25,358 nt of DNA. It comes from a virus. Where the stretch lies: positions 1 to 25,358 of IMG/VR virus record IMGVR_UViG_3300043409_000364; one strand, 5' to 3'. Position 1 is the stretch's first letter; the number at the start of each line of letters is the position of its first letter. The notes under the pieces were generated by a model. The model was given only the letters and a program-made list of their open reading frames with translations. It was not told the DNA's origin and searched no databases. Shown here piece by piece: positions 13,647-20,555 of the stretch. The position numbers and the translations under genes are program-made.

Positions 13647-14441
13647 ATGAAATCAGATTACTTCGATGTGGAAGCACTATCGGCATCAGGGGCAAAGGAG
13701 TTGCTCCGGTCACCTGCGCACTATCGCTACTGGAAGGATCACCCGAAACAGTCAACGCCAGCTATGATCTTTGGTACGGCTGTTCACTCGCTGATCTTGG
13801 AGCCTAGCATCCCGCTGGATCAGGTATGCTCAATCAAAACGCTGTCATGGGCAACCAAAGAGGGCAAACTGGAGAAGGAGCGGCTGGAGGAAGCCGGTCT
13901 GCCTGTTATGTCGCAGCCCGATGCAGACAGGGCGCAGAGGATCAGGGATATTGTGCTGGGCCACGAGGAAGCAGCCAGCTTGTTGCATGGGGCGAAATGC
14001 GAACTGAACTACAAATGGAACGGGTACGAAACGAATGTCCCGTGCAAGGGCGGCATTGATGCACTGGGGCCGCGTGGCATTGTTGACCTGAAAACCACCA
14101 TCGACGCATCGCCAGACGGGTTTGCCCAGCGCATCAAGGCGTTCAAGTACCACATGCAAGCCGCCCACTACATCGATGGTGTCAGCATCACAGACAAAGT
14201 TATGCACAACTTCACGTTCATCGCGGTTGAGACTGCTCCACCATATGCGGTGGCCTGTTACCAGTTAGACCACAACGCGTTGATGGCTGGCCATGCCGCG
14301 ATGGAGCGCGTTGCAAAGGTGTATGCGAGATGCCTTGAAACAGGTAGCTGGCCCGCGTATGCCCTTCAGTCCCAGACGTTGCAGGTTCCGTACCTGACAA
14401 TGCCTGAGTACGACCCGGCTATTGACGCCGAGGACTTCTAA
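13647..14441 (+). CDS. RecE-like PD-(D/E)XK exonuclease
   Basis: A 264-residue protein of the exonuclease VIII/DUF3799 type. It starts with a typical L-S-A-S-x-x-K-E-L-L-x-S-P-A-H-Y (11-26), then G-T-A-V-H47-S-L-I-L-E-P, G-G-I-D138-A-L, V-D147-L-K149-T and Q171-A-A-H-Y175. H47, E119, D138, D147 and K149, with the QxxxY motif, form the RecB/RecE-type active site. It should degrade one strand of a duplex 5' to 3', making single-stranded tails for annealing with the DUF2815 binding protein encoded next. The length fits a nuclease domain alone. Translation may be controlled by the hairpin at 13628-13641. Confidence 0.87.
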   Translation: MKSDYFDVEALSASGAKELLRSPAHYRYWKDHPKQSTPAMIFGTAVHSLILEPSIPLDQVCSIKTLSWATKEGKLEKERLEEAGLPVMSQPDADRAQRIRDIVLGHEEAASLLHGAKCELNYKWNGYETNVPCKGGIDALGPRGIVDLKTTIDASPDGFAQRIKAFKYHMQAAHYIDGVSITDKVMHNFTFIAVETAPPYAVACYQLDHNALMAGHAAMERVAKVYARCLETGSWPAYALQSQTLQVPYLTMPEYDPAIDAEDF

Positions 14442-14469
14442 ACCCTGCAAACTTGTAAACGAGGAAAAC

Positions 14470-15057
14470 ATGGAAAACGCTACCACACGCTGCACGATCA
14501 AGAATGTTCGCCTGACCTACATGCACCTATTGGAAGCCAGAGCGGCTGCAATCGGTGCAGAGCCTAAGTTCAGCCTGACGATGCTGATCGCCAAGACGGA
14601 TGAGGAAAACGTCAACGCGGTCAAGGCCAGCATCAAGGCTGCGATTGCCAAGAAATACGGGGAAACCAAGCCGCCAAAGGGTATGCGCAACCCGCTGCGT
14701 GACGGCGACGAGGTAGACGGGGAAACTGGTGAACGGGTGAAGGGCGATGAGTTCGCAGGCCACTATTACATCTCGGCATCCAACAAGAAGGCTATTAAGC
14801 CGATTGTCGGCAAGGCGAAGGCCGAGGCTGGAGCCGCGCACCTAGTCAACGGGTACTACGGTTGTGTCGGTGTGAACTTTTACGCCTATGACGCTGCCGG
14901 TAACAAGGGCGTTGCTGCCGGTCTGAATGATCTGTGGATCACTCGCAAGGGTGATGCGCTGGCAGGCGGCGGCACTGACTGGGGCAACATCGAAGCCGAT
15001 GACTTCGGGTCAGCCGGGCTGGAAGGTCTGACTGACGGCGAGGACGTGTTCCAGTAA
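14470..15057 (+). CDS. DUF2815 single-strand DNA-binding protein
   Basis: A 195-residue protein with the DUF2815 pattern: an N-terminal beta strand I-K-N-V-R-L-T-Y, K-F-S-L-T-M-L-I-A-K-T-D (about 33-44), and a middle containing N-P-L-R-D-G-D-E and G-H-Y-Y-I-S-A-S-N-K (near 95-110). The tail is acidic (A-D-D-F, D-G-E-D-V-F-Q), as in single-strand binding proteins such as T7 gp2.5, where it contacts replication partners. It probably coats single-stranded DNA made by the adjacent exonuclease and helicase. The ATG at 14470 follows GAGGA by six bases; an upstream start at 14422 would overlap the exonuclease gene. Confidence 0.88.
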   Translation: MENATTRCTIKNVRLTYMHLLEARAAAIGAEPKFSLTMLIAKTDEENVNAVKASIKAAIAKKYGETKPPKGMRNPLRDGDEVDGETGERVKGDEFAGHYYISASNKKAIKPIVGKAKAEAGAAHLVNGYYGCVGVNFYAYDAAGNKGVAAGLNDLWITRKGDALAGGGTDWGNIEADDFGSAGLEGLTDGEDVFQ

Positions 15058-15065
15058 GGCAAAAA

Positions 15066-15099
15066 AGACCCGGCAACCGCTCAAACAGTTGCCGGGTCT
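15066..15099 (+). terminator. Strong hairpin after SSB gene (terminator-like)
   Basis: AGACCCGGCAAC (15066-15077) and GTTGCCGGGTCT (15088-15099) form a perfect 12-base-pair stem with a ten-base loop, nine bases after the SSB stop. The run of six A residues lies upstream, so the classic T tract occurs only on the minus strand. On the + strand it may act as a pause or mRNA-end stabiliser. Confidence 0.6.
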
Positions 15100-15100
15100 A

Positions 15101-15120
15101 ACAGTGGGGGAGGTCACTGT
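15101..15120 (+). other. Second small hairpin ACAGTG/CACTGT
   Basis: ACAGTG (15101-15106) pairs with CACTGT (15115-15120) across an eight-base purine-rich loop GGGGAGGT, one base after the preceding stem. The loop contains a Shine-Dalgarno-like GGAGG but no start codon follows at normal spacing. It may be part of one compound RNA element with the preceding hairpin. Confidence 0.45.
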
Positions 15121-15152
15121 TTCCGCCTGCAACCCGTGGATGAGGATACACA

Positions 15153-15470
15153 ATGGCTGCTGACGACAATCTGCATATCACAATCGCGCAGGGGCAAGAA
15201 GCCCTGTACGCCGCATTTGACGAGTACCTAGAGCGCGCACAGTTGCACGCTGGAATATCGCGAGATTATGCCTGTGCACACGATGTGCCGGGTATGGCGT
15301 ACAGCCTGCGGAAGCTGCGCATGTATGTGAAGGCCGCATCGGCTGAACTAGCGGCAATCGTAGACGAGCAGCGCAGGCACGCCGAGGATACAGGCGGGAG
15401 CCCGTCTGCGGTGGTTCCGGTTAACAACGGCGCCGAGACATCCGGTGACAAGGAATGGTGGGAGCAATGA
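15153..15470 (+). CDS. Hypothetical helical protein before helicase
   Basis: A 105-residue protein with GATGAGGA nine bases before the ATG. Residues 10-75 look like long amphipathic helices with Ala/Leu/Arg repeats (E-Y-L-E-R-A-Q-L-H-A, S-L-R-K-L-R-M-Y); the C-terminus is low-complexity and acidic. The ATGA overlap with the helicase gene suggests a partner of replication, for instance a loader or accessory factor, but no family was recognised. Confidence 0.7.
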   Translation: MAADDNLHITIAQGQEALYAAFDEYLERAQLHAGISRDYACAHDVPGMAYSLRKLRMYVKAASAELAAIVDEQRRHAEDTGGSPSAVVPVNNGAETSGDKEWWEQ

Positions 15471-16933
15471 GCGGCGACACACTTGATGACTGGATGGATG
15501 AGGATGACGATGAAATCATTGAGCAGATCAAGGTTTTGGAGGCACACAAGGGCAAGGATGCACAGGGCGCACGCGTCTGGTCTACGGAGGAGGACGGGTC
15601 AGCGCCGGTCGTCGTGCTGCCAGATGAATGGGAAGAAGGGCTGATCCGCGACGCCAAAGGACATGCTCTCTTTAACCATTATAACGTAAGCCACACTTTG
15701 CGATGCTGCCCGGAATGGGATGGATTTATTGCCTATAACGAGTTCACCGGGCGCAAGATGTTAATGAAGCCGATACCGGGTTCACGGACGCCAAAGTGTT
15801 CATTTCGCGTCCGTGAACTGGCAGACCACGACATCCTGACAGCCACAGCATGGTTCAATAGGAATAGGTTCCCAAGGGCGTACAAGAGCGTCGTTGCCGA
15901 TGCTATCGATGAGATTGTGCAGGAATACAGGTACAACCCGCTGCGAGATTATCTGGAAGGCGCTGCCGCAGGCTGGGACAATGTTCCGCGTGTGCAGAAA
16001 TGGCTGACGACATATTGCGGGGCAGACGCTGGCGACCCGATGGAACAGCAATATGTTGACGAGGTTGGCTTGAAGTGGATGGTCAGCGCAGTCGCACGGG
16101 CGATGCAGCCGGGCTGTAAGGCTGACGGTGTGCTGATATTGGAGGGCGCGCAGGGTGCATTCAAATCCACAGCCGCCAAGATACTCGCGGGACCGGATTT
16201 CTTTGGCGACAACTTACCGCAGATGCACACACGCGAGGCGTCAAGCTACGTGCGTGGCCGGTGGATCATAGAGCTGGCCGAACTGGCGAACGTCAGCAAG
16301 GCAGAGGTGGAGATCGTTAAGGCGTTTATCAGCCGCACCGAGGAGCGGTTCAGACCAGCATACGGGCGAAACGAGGTCTCGTATCCACGGCAATGCGTGT
16401 TCATGGGCAGCACCAACAGGACAGACTACCTGCGAGACGACACAGGCAACCGCAGGTTCTGGCCGGTGCAGGTTAACCGGGTTGACGTTAAGGCATTGGA
16501 GGCAGATCGCGATCAGCTATGGGGCGAGGCAGTCGCGCTGTACAGGGCAGGCGAGACGTGGTGGCTGTCTGCCGCCGTTGAGCGCATCGCAGCCCAAGAG
16601 CAGGGCGACAGGATGCTGGAAGACCCGTGGACCAGCAACGTGCTGAACTGTGTTGAGGGTAAAACTGAGGTGTGCGTGTCGCAGGTGCTGGGCGATATGA
16701 TGATCGAGGTCGGCCGGAAAGACCGGATGATGAGCAACAGGGTGCAGTCAATCCTGATGCAGAATGGATGGTTCCGCGATGGCAGAATGACCAGCGGGAC
16801 ATACAAAGCGCAGAACAGGTTCATCAGAAAACAGGACGCCAAGCAGCAAGCTGAACAGCTACAAGCAGCAGAGGTTAAGGCTGCGGCGGATGTGGCCAGC
16901 GGCCTCGGTGACATGGATAAGGATGTGTTTTAG
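15467..16933 (+). CDS. VapE/VirE-family P-loop ATPase (SF3-type helicase)
   Basis: A 488-residue protein of the virulence-associated E/VirE family, which resembles superfamily 3 helicases of phages and mobile elements. Walker A is G227-A-Q-G-A-F-K-S-T235; the Walker B strand is W-I-I-E-L-A-E-L (266-273); sensor 1 is S-T-N (315-317); G-N-R-R-F-W-P-V (327-334) carries the arginine finger. The first 25 residues are very acidic. It probably unwinds the phage origin as a hexamer. No primase or polymerase domain is seen in it or in the neighbours, so host enzymes should follow it. The ATG overlaps the previous stop; an AT-rich repeat gap lies directly downstream. Confidence 0.9.
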   Translation: MSGDTLDDWMDEDDDEIIEQIKVLEAHKGKDAQGARVWSTEEDGSAPVVVLPDEWEEGLIRDAKGHALFNHYNVSHTLRCCPEWDGFIAYNEFTGRKMLMKPIPGSRTPKCSFRVRELADHDILTATAWFNRNRFPRAYKSVVADAIDEIVQEYRYNPLRDYLEGAAAGWDNVPRVQKWLTTYCGADAGDPMEQQYVDEVGLKWMVSAVARAMQPGCKADGVLILEGAQGAFKSTAAKILAGPDFFGDNLPQMHTREASSYVRGRWIIELAELANVSKAEVEIVKAFISRTEERFRPAYGRNEVSYPRQCVFMGSTNRTDYLRDDTGNRRFWPVQVNRVDVKALEADRDQLWGEAVALYRAGETWWLSAAVERIAAQEQGDRMLEDPWTSNVLNCVEGKTEVCVSQVLGDMMIEVGRKDRMMSNRVQSILMQNGWFRDGRMTSGTYKAQNRFIRKQDAKQQAEQLQAAEVKAAADVASGLGDMDKDVF

Positions 16934-16943
16934 CATAACCTAG

Positions 16944-17175
16944 GCAAGTGAATAGAAATGGTGAATAGAGGGTGTTTCAGAAACATGGAGGGAGAAGTTG
17001 AAATGGAGTGAATAGGATACCTGTTTTATACTTATCTTTAAATCTTTTATAAGTTATTGTATATACAGGGTTATGAGACAGCATGTCTCAGGGGTAGAGA
17101 TATTCACCAATATGGGTATATGCACTTATGAATCGTAATAGTCTTTTGCTGAAAATCGGTTCACTATTCACTTGC
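16944..17175. other. AT-rich iteron-like region; candidate origin or control region
   Basis: This non-coding gap of about 270 bases separates the helicase gene from the packaging module. GTGAATAG occurs at 16948-16955, 16961-16968 and 17008-17015; its reverse complement is at 17164-17171, and a one-mismatch reverse copy is at 17101-17107. The outermost copies extend to a perfect inverted 12-bp repeat, GCAAGTGAATAG (16944-16955) and CTATTCACTTGC (17164-17175). Between them lies the most AT-rich DNA of the window (about 17020-17066) and a palindrome. Iterons plus an AT-rich stretch next to a helicase gene are typical of replication origins; an operator/promoter region is the main alternative. 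Confidence 0.55.
17074..17090. promoter_or_regulatory. Perfect 7-bp inverted repeat, probable operator or hairpin
   Basis: TGAGACA-GCA-TGTCTCA is a 17-base dyad with seven perfect pairs about a three-base centre. It lies just after the AT-rich stretch and about 120 bases before the next gene. Its symmetry suits a dimeric regulator such as the XRE-like protein of this window; a small cruciform is also possible. Confidence 0.5.
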
Positions 17176-17207
17176 TAAGGTTAAGGCAAAAAAGGGGAGC
17201 AAAAGGC

Positions 17208-17774
17208 ATGGCCGTTCGACCGAAAACCACAGCAGCAGACAGCATTACAAACCCGGTAAAATCGGATAGCGAAGCCGCATGGCGGGCGGCTGTACAGTAC
17301 AGCGATGAGGCAGCAATCAGGGTTGAAGGGCAATGGGGAATAGGCAGGCTTGAGCAGCTTGTGCAGCCTGAACTAGCCGCCATGTTCGCCTTGGCGCAAA
17401 GACAACTTGATGAGGCGATACGCGTCTGCGATCCGAAGCTGGCGGCACAGAAGTCTGCATCATTGGCTAAGGGCTGGATGGCGATGGATAAGGCGGCGCG
17501 AGCAGCAGGCCACAAGCCAGAGGATGTCGGTAACGTCTGGTTCCACGCGTCAGATGATGGCAAGCATAAGTATTGCTTCTGCGCACGGGCGAACGAGGGC
17601 GTCGGGTTGTCCAGACGATACCCGGATCACATTGTTGTATCGTTTGAGGAGGTCGCACGGTTGATGCAGGCGACTGATGCAGGTGTGGCCGTGGCTGCAA
17701 TTAAGCAGGTGTTTCCGGGTGCAACAGTGGCAGCAGGACGCATTCCACGGGGTGGAGACGAGGTGCCGTTTTGA
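17208..17774 (+). CDS. Hypothetical protein upstream of terminase
   Basis: A 188-residue protein. The ATG at 17208 has an AAGGGGAG site upstream; an in-frame TTG at 17172 would extend into the repeat gap. The N-terminal 100 residues are Ala-rich helices, followed by a more ordered region with H-K-Y-C-F-C-A-R (about 119-126), P-D-H-I-V-V-S-F-E-E-V (140-150) and a Gly/Pro C-terminus. It is not recognised. As the first gene after the candidate control region and before the terminase genes, it may act in DNA packaging or late gene control, but nothing in the sequence proves this. Confidence 0.72.
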   Translation: MAVRPKTTAADSITNPVKSDSEAAWRAAVQYSDEAAIRVEGQWGIGRLEQLVQPELAAMFALAQRQLDEAIRVCDPKLAAQKSASLAKGWMAMDKAARAAGHKPEDVGNVWFHASDDGKHKYCFCARANEGVGLSRRYPDHIVVSFEEVARLMQATDAGVAVAAIKQVFPGATVAAGRIPRGGDEVPF

Positions 17775-17823
17775 CTGTTGCACGGCAATGTGTAGGATGC
17801 GGCAGGGTTGAGATGAGGACCGG

Positions 17824-18288
17824 ATGCCTGAAGCCGAAACGGAACCGAAACAATTACATGAGCAACCGCTTATGGACAATTTAACAGTAGTCCGTGATGA
17901 CGCAGGCCGCATCAAGCGAGGGAACATAAACCCGTTCTCAGGTAAGACGCGCCGCGATGCGCTCATGATGCGCAGGTTGCAGGGCATGACGGACAAGGCG
18001 ATCACCAACCTTGAGCGACTAATGACCTGCGGAAACCCGGCAGCAGAGCTACAGGCCACTAAGGAAATCCTTGATAGAACAATGGGTAAGGTGCGTCAGC
18101 ATGTCGACGTATCAGTGACCGACACGGCACAGGCGCACCTTGCTGCACTGGTAGAACTGAACGACAGGGCGCGGGTTCGCAGGGAGCAACTGGCAGCAAG
18201 CGACAGCGCAAGAGATGTAACCGTTCTTCAATCGGAACCAACGATCATTGATGCAGTCGTCATAGGTAGTAACGATGAGGTTCCATAA
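17824..18288 (+). CDS. Probable small terminase subunit
   Basis: A 154-residue protein encoded just before the large terminase gene. A basic segment G-R-I-K-R-G-N-I-N-P-F-S-G (29-41) precedes helices with A-L-M-M-R-R-L-Q-G-M (46-55), A-I-T-N-L-E-R-L-M (59-67) and A-T-K-E-I-L-D-R-T-M-G-K-V-R-Q (78-92). This pattern resembles small-terminase-like phage proteins (compare DUF5681-type), in which L-x2-L and A-x3-I-L-x-R-x2-G-x-P segments recur. The subunit would recognise the packaging site and regulate the large subunit. The start follows GATGAGGA. Position is a strong argument; sequence evidence is moderate. Confidence 0.6.
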   Translation: MPEAETEPKQLHEQPLMDNLTVVRDDAGRIKRGNINPFSGKTRRDALMMRRLQGMTDKAITNLERLMTCGNPAAELQATKEILDRTMGKVRQHVDVSVTDTAQAHLAALVELNDRARVRREQLAASDSARDVTVLQSEPTIIDAVVIGSNDEVP

Positions 18289-18434
18289 TGGACATTATGC
18301 GAATGGGAGCAGGGTCGCACTGGATCACAGGCGTAACCATGAAAACGGTTACACTGGATACGGTCAGACCCCCCCCCGGCTACCCCCCACCGGGGTGCGG
18401 CTGCTATTGCACCACCCCATGCACAAAATTATAA
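18288..18434 (+). CDS. Possible 48-residue Pro/Cys-rich peptide
   Basis: An open frame starts at an ATG overlapping the previous TAA (TAATG) and fills the gap before the large terminase. The C-terminal half is R-P-P-P-G-Y-P-P-P-G-C-G-C-Y-C, with four Cys within nine residues. The nine-C run at 18369-18377 encodes the Pro. No strong ribosome-binding site is seen, and composition is unlike its neighbours, so it may be only open by chance. The gap also holds a GTAACC/GGTTAC hairpin (18333-18352). Confidence 0.3.
   Translation: MDIMRMGAGSHWITGVTMKTVTLDTVRPPPGYPPPGCGCYCTTPCTKL
18369..18395. other. C-rich tract with CCCCGG/CCGGGG dyad
   Basis: Nine consecutive C residues (18369-18377) are followed by a second run of six (18383-18388). 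CCCCGG (18374-18379) can pair with CCGGGG (18390-18395). Such long C tracts occur nowhere else in the window. The tract may be structural, a packaging or recombination site, or an error-prone homopolymer. Confidence 0.6.
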
Positions 18435-18443
18435 AGTTTACAC

Positions 18444-19841
18444 ATGACAGTTGAGTCCAAGTCTCAATTCATCGATTTCGTCAATAACTACGGCCACGAC
18501 CCTGTTGGCTTCGTTACTGATGTTTTGCACGCCACCCCGCAGCCGTGGCAACGTGAGTTCCTTGTTGCAGTCGCCAGCGGCGAACGGCGCATAAGCGTCC
18601 GTGCTGGCCACGGTGTCGGCAAATCGACAGCCTGTGCATGGGCGCTCATCTGGCACATGATCTGCCGGTATCCACAAAAAGGTGTTGTGACGGCGCCCAC
18701 ATCGGCCCAGTTGTTTGATGCTTTGTTTGCTGAACTGAAGACATGGATCAACAAGCTGCCTCCCATACTGCGCGACAGCTTCGAAGTCTACTCGGATAAA
18801 ATTGCATTCAAGGCTGCGCCGGAGTCTAGCTTCATCTCTGCTAGGACATCCTCGGCAGACAGGCCGGAGGCGCTTGCCGGTGTGCATAGCGAGCATGTGT
18901 TGCTGGTGGTTGATGAGGCGTCGGCTATACCTGAGACTGTGTTTGAGTCGGCTGCGGGCTCCATGTCGGGGCATAGTGCGACGACCATCCTGATTTCCAA
19001 CCCTACCCGCAACTCTGGATTGTTCTATAAAACCCATCACCAGTTGGCGTCAGACTGGAAGCGGATGCACGTCAGCTGTATTGACAATCCTCTGGTGGCG
19101 ACAGACTTTGTGGCCCAGATTGCGTCCACATACGGGGAGTCGAGCAATGCCTTTAGAATACGGGTCTTGGGAGAGTTTGCTCTTGCAGACGACGATACTC
19201 TTATTCCTGCTGAGCTGGTTGATGGTGCAATTAACAGAGACTTGACGGTCAGCGGCGATGAGCCTGTGGTGTACGGTCTGGACGTTGCACGCTTCGGAAC
19301 TGACAGGACTGCCCTCTGCAAGCGGCGTGGCTCCGTGGTTGAGGAGATCAAGTCATGGGGCGGCTTGGACCTGATGCAGACTGTGGGCATGGTGGTCAAT
19401 GAGGCCAAGATCGACCGGCCTATTGAGATATGCGTAGACACGATTGGCCTTGGTTCCGGTGTTGCGGATCGCCTCCGGGAGCAGGGGTACAATGTCCGGG
19501 ATGTTAACGTGTCTGAGAGTTCAGCCATGAACCCGAATGCCAACAAGCTGCGGGATGAACTGTGGATGGCGGCAAAGGATTGGCTGGCCACCCGGTCTGT
19601 CAAGCTGCCGAAGGATGACATGCTGCGGATGGAATTGGTCGCCCCGAGATACACATTTACAAGTTCAGGTAAACTTGTGGTAGAGTCGAAGGATGGATTA
19701 AGGAAGCGCGGGATGCGATCACCTGACTTGGCCGATAGCTTGTGCCTGACGTTCGCTGGCGTTGCTGCTGGTGTCGGCGGCAGGGCTACGGCTTGGGTTC
19801 CGGGTAAGTTCATTAAGCGCGGCATCCGAGGGATCGTGTGA
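18444..19841 (+). CDS. Terminase large subunit
   Basis: A 465-residue packaging motor. Walker A is G55-H-G-V-G-K-S-T62, and Walker B is V-L-L-V-V-D157-E158; a T-S/N-P motif follows the coupling region (S-N-P-T near 185-188). The C-terminal nuclease shows G-L-D280-V-A-R-F-G-T-D287, C-V-D332-T and S-P-D428-L-A-D431, the acid set of an RNase H-fold nuclease. It translocates DNA into the procapsid and cuts concatemers. Both ATPase and nuclease halves look intact and of normal length. A start ATG at 18444 lacks a strong Shine-Dalgarno sequence, so it may depend on coupling with the upstream frame. The following gene starts at its stop. Confidence 0.95.
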   Translation: MTVESKSQFIDFVNNYGHDPVGFVTDVLHATPQPWQREFLVAVASGERRISVRAGHGVGKSTACAWALIWHMICRYPQKGVVTAPTSAQLFDALFAELKTWINKLPPILRDSFEVYSDKIAFKAAPESSFISARTSSADRPEALAGVHSEHVLLVVDEASAIPETVFESAAGSMSGHSATTILISNPTRNSGLFYKTHHQLASDWKRMHVSCIDNPLVATDFVAQIASTYGESSNAFRIRVLGEFALADDDTLIPAELVDGAINRDLTVSGDEPVVYGLDVARFGTDRTALCKRRGSVVEEIKSWGGLDLMQTVGMVVNEAKIDRPIEICVDTIGLGSGVADRLREQGYNVRDVNVSESSAMNPNANKLRDELWMAAKDWLATRSVKLPKDDMLRMELVAPRYTFTSSGKLVVESKDGLRKRGMRSPDLADSLCLTFAGVAAGVGGRATAWVPGKFIKRGIRGIV

Positions 19842-20143
19842 TGGCAAAGACGCCAGCATGGCAGCGTGCAGAGGGTAAAAACCCCAAGGGCGGCTTGAAC
19901 GCAAAGGGGCGTGCATCGGCTAAGGCTGAGGGCATGAACCTGAAGGCTCCGGTGAAGACGGGCGACAACCCCCGCCGGGCGTCATTCTTGGCTCGCATGG
20001 GCAATATGCCGGGGCCGGAACGGGATGAGAAGGGCAAGCCGACACGGCTGCTTCTATCCTTGCAGGCTTGGGGCGCTGGTTCCAAGGAATCGGCTAGGTC
20101 TAAGGCAAAAGCTATTTCTGCACGCAACAAAGGGAAGATGTAA
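19841..20143 (+). CDS. DUF6321-like phage protein
   Basis: A 100-residue basic protein that begins MAKTPAWQRAEGKNPKGGLN and continues with A-K-G-R-A-S (22-27), N-L-K-A-P and S-F-L-A-R-M-G-N-M (49-57), matching a widespread phage family of unknown role named DUF6321. The ATG overlaps the terminase stop. A flexible, basic protein encoded next to terminase could contact DNA during packaging; this is inference. Confidence 0.75.
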   Translation: MAKTPAWQRAEGKNPKGGLNAKGRASAKAEGMNLKAPVKTGDNPRRASFLARMGNMPGPERDEKGKPTRLLLSLQAWGAGSKESARSKAKAISARNKGKM

Positions 20144-20144
20144 C

Positions 20145-20297
20145 ATGGACCCTGTTTGGGAAACCAAGGACCCGACTAAAAAGGATAAAAAGCTATCGAC
20201 AAAGCAGAAGTCATCGGCGAAAGCTATGGCGAAGTCTGCTGGTCGCCCTTATCCAAATCTCATCGATAACATGCGCGCGTCGCAGAAGAAGAAGTAG
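20145..20297 (+). CDS. Lys-rich small conserved phage protein
   Basis: A 50-residue protein with about a quarter Lys residues. S-A-K-A-M-A-K-S-A-G-R-P-Y-P-N-L-I-D-N-M (23-42) resembles a recurring small phage protein of the head module. The ATG lies one base after the previous stop, rejecting the longer in-frame start at 20025 inside that gene. Function unknown. Confidence 0.7.
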   Translation: MDPVWETKDPTKKDKKLSTKQKSSAKAMAKSAGRPYPNLIDNMRASQKKK

Positions 20298-20306
20298 GAG
20301 CATCTC

Positions 20307-20546
20307 ATGGCATCTTTTCTTGCAAACGGTCGGACGTGGGGTGATGCGGTTGCTATCACGACCTCGGCCACAGAAAGCAATGCGTTCTCCAGCATCTATG
20401 TTGGCGGCGCTGGCAACGTGTCTGTGGTGACGGAAGAAGGCACAACGGTAACATTTACGGCACCGCCTGTTGGTTCCATAATACCGATCCGCACCAGCAA
20501 GGTGTTGGCGACGACGACTGCTACCCTTCTGGTCGGCTTTAGGTAA
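20307..20546 (+). CDS. Small beta-rich head/decoration-like protein
   Basis: A 79-residue protein rich in Thr, Val, Ala and Gly, with alternating hydrophobic residues typical of beta strands: S-S-I-Y-V-G-G-A-G-N-V-S-V-V-T (28-42) and V-T-F-T-A-P-P-V-G (48-56). It ends in a strand T-A-T-L-L-V-G-F-R. AGGAG precedes the ATG by seven bases. Its composition and position between terminase and portal genes suggest a decoration or spike component; no family was assigned with certainty. Confidence 0.65.
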   Translation: MASFLANGRTWGDAVAITTSATESNAFSSIYVGGAGNVSVVTEEGTTVTFTAPPVGSIIPIRTSKVLATTTATLLVGFR

Positions 20547-20555
20547 GGAAACGTC

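Noticed and set aside
17172-17207. TTG start extending the 188-residue gene into the repeat gap
   Set aside because: It overlaps the inverted 12-bp repeat and lacks a ribosome site; the ATG at 17208 has one.
16934-17207. tRNA or small structured RNA gene in the gap
   Set aside because: No cloverleaf arms or T-loop-like GGTTCAAATCC pattern were seen; the only strong pairing is the 7-bp palindrome.
18668-18676. DnaA-box-like GTATCCACA inside the terminase gene
   Set aside because: One mismatch and inside the conserved coding part of the ATPase; near-matches of this length are expected by chance.
19037-19825. Antisense open frame (262 codons) opposite the large terminase
   Set aside because: Same reason: fully contained in a gene with intact Walker and nuclease motifs; no motif of its own.
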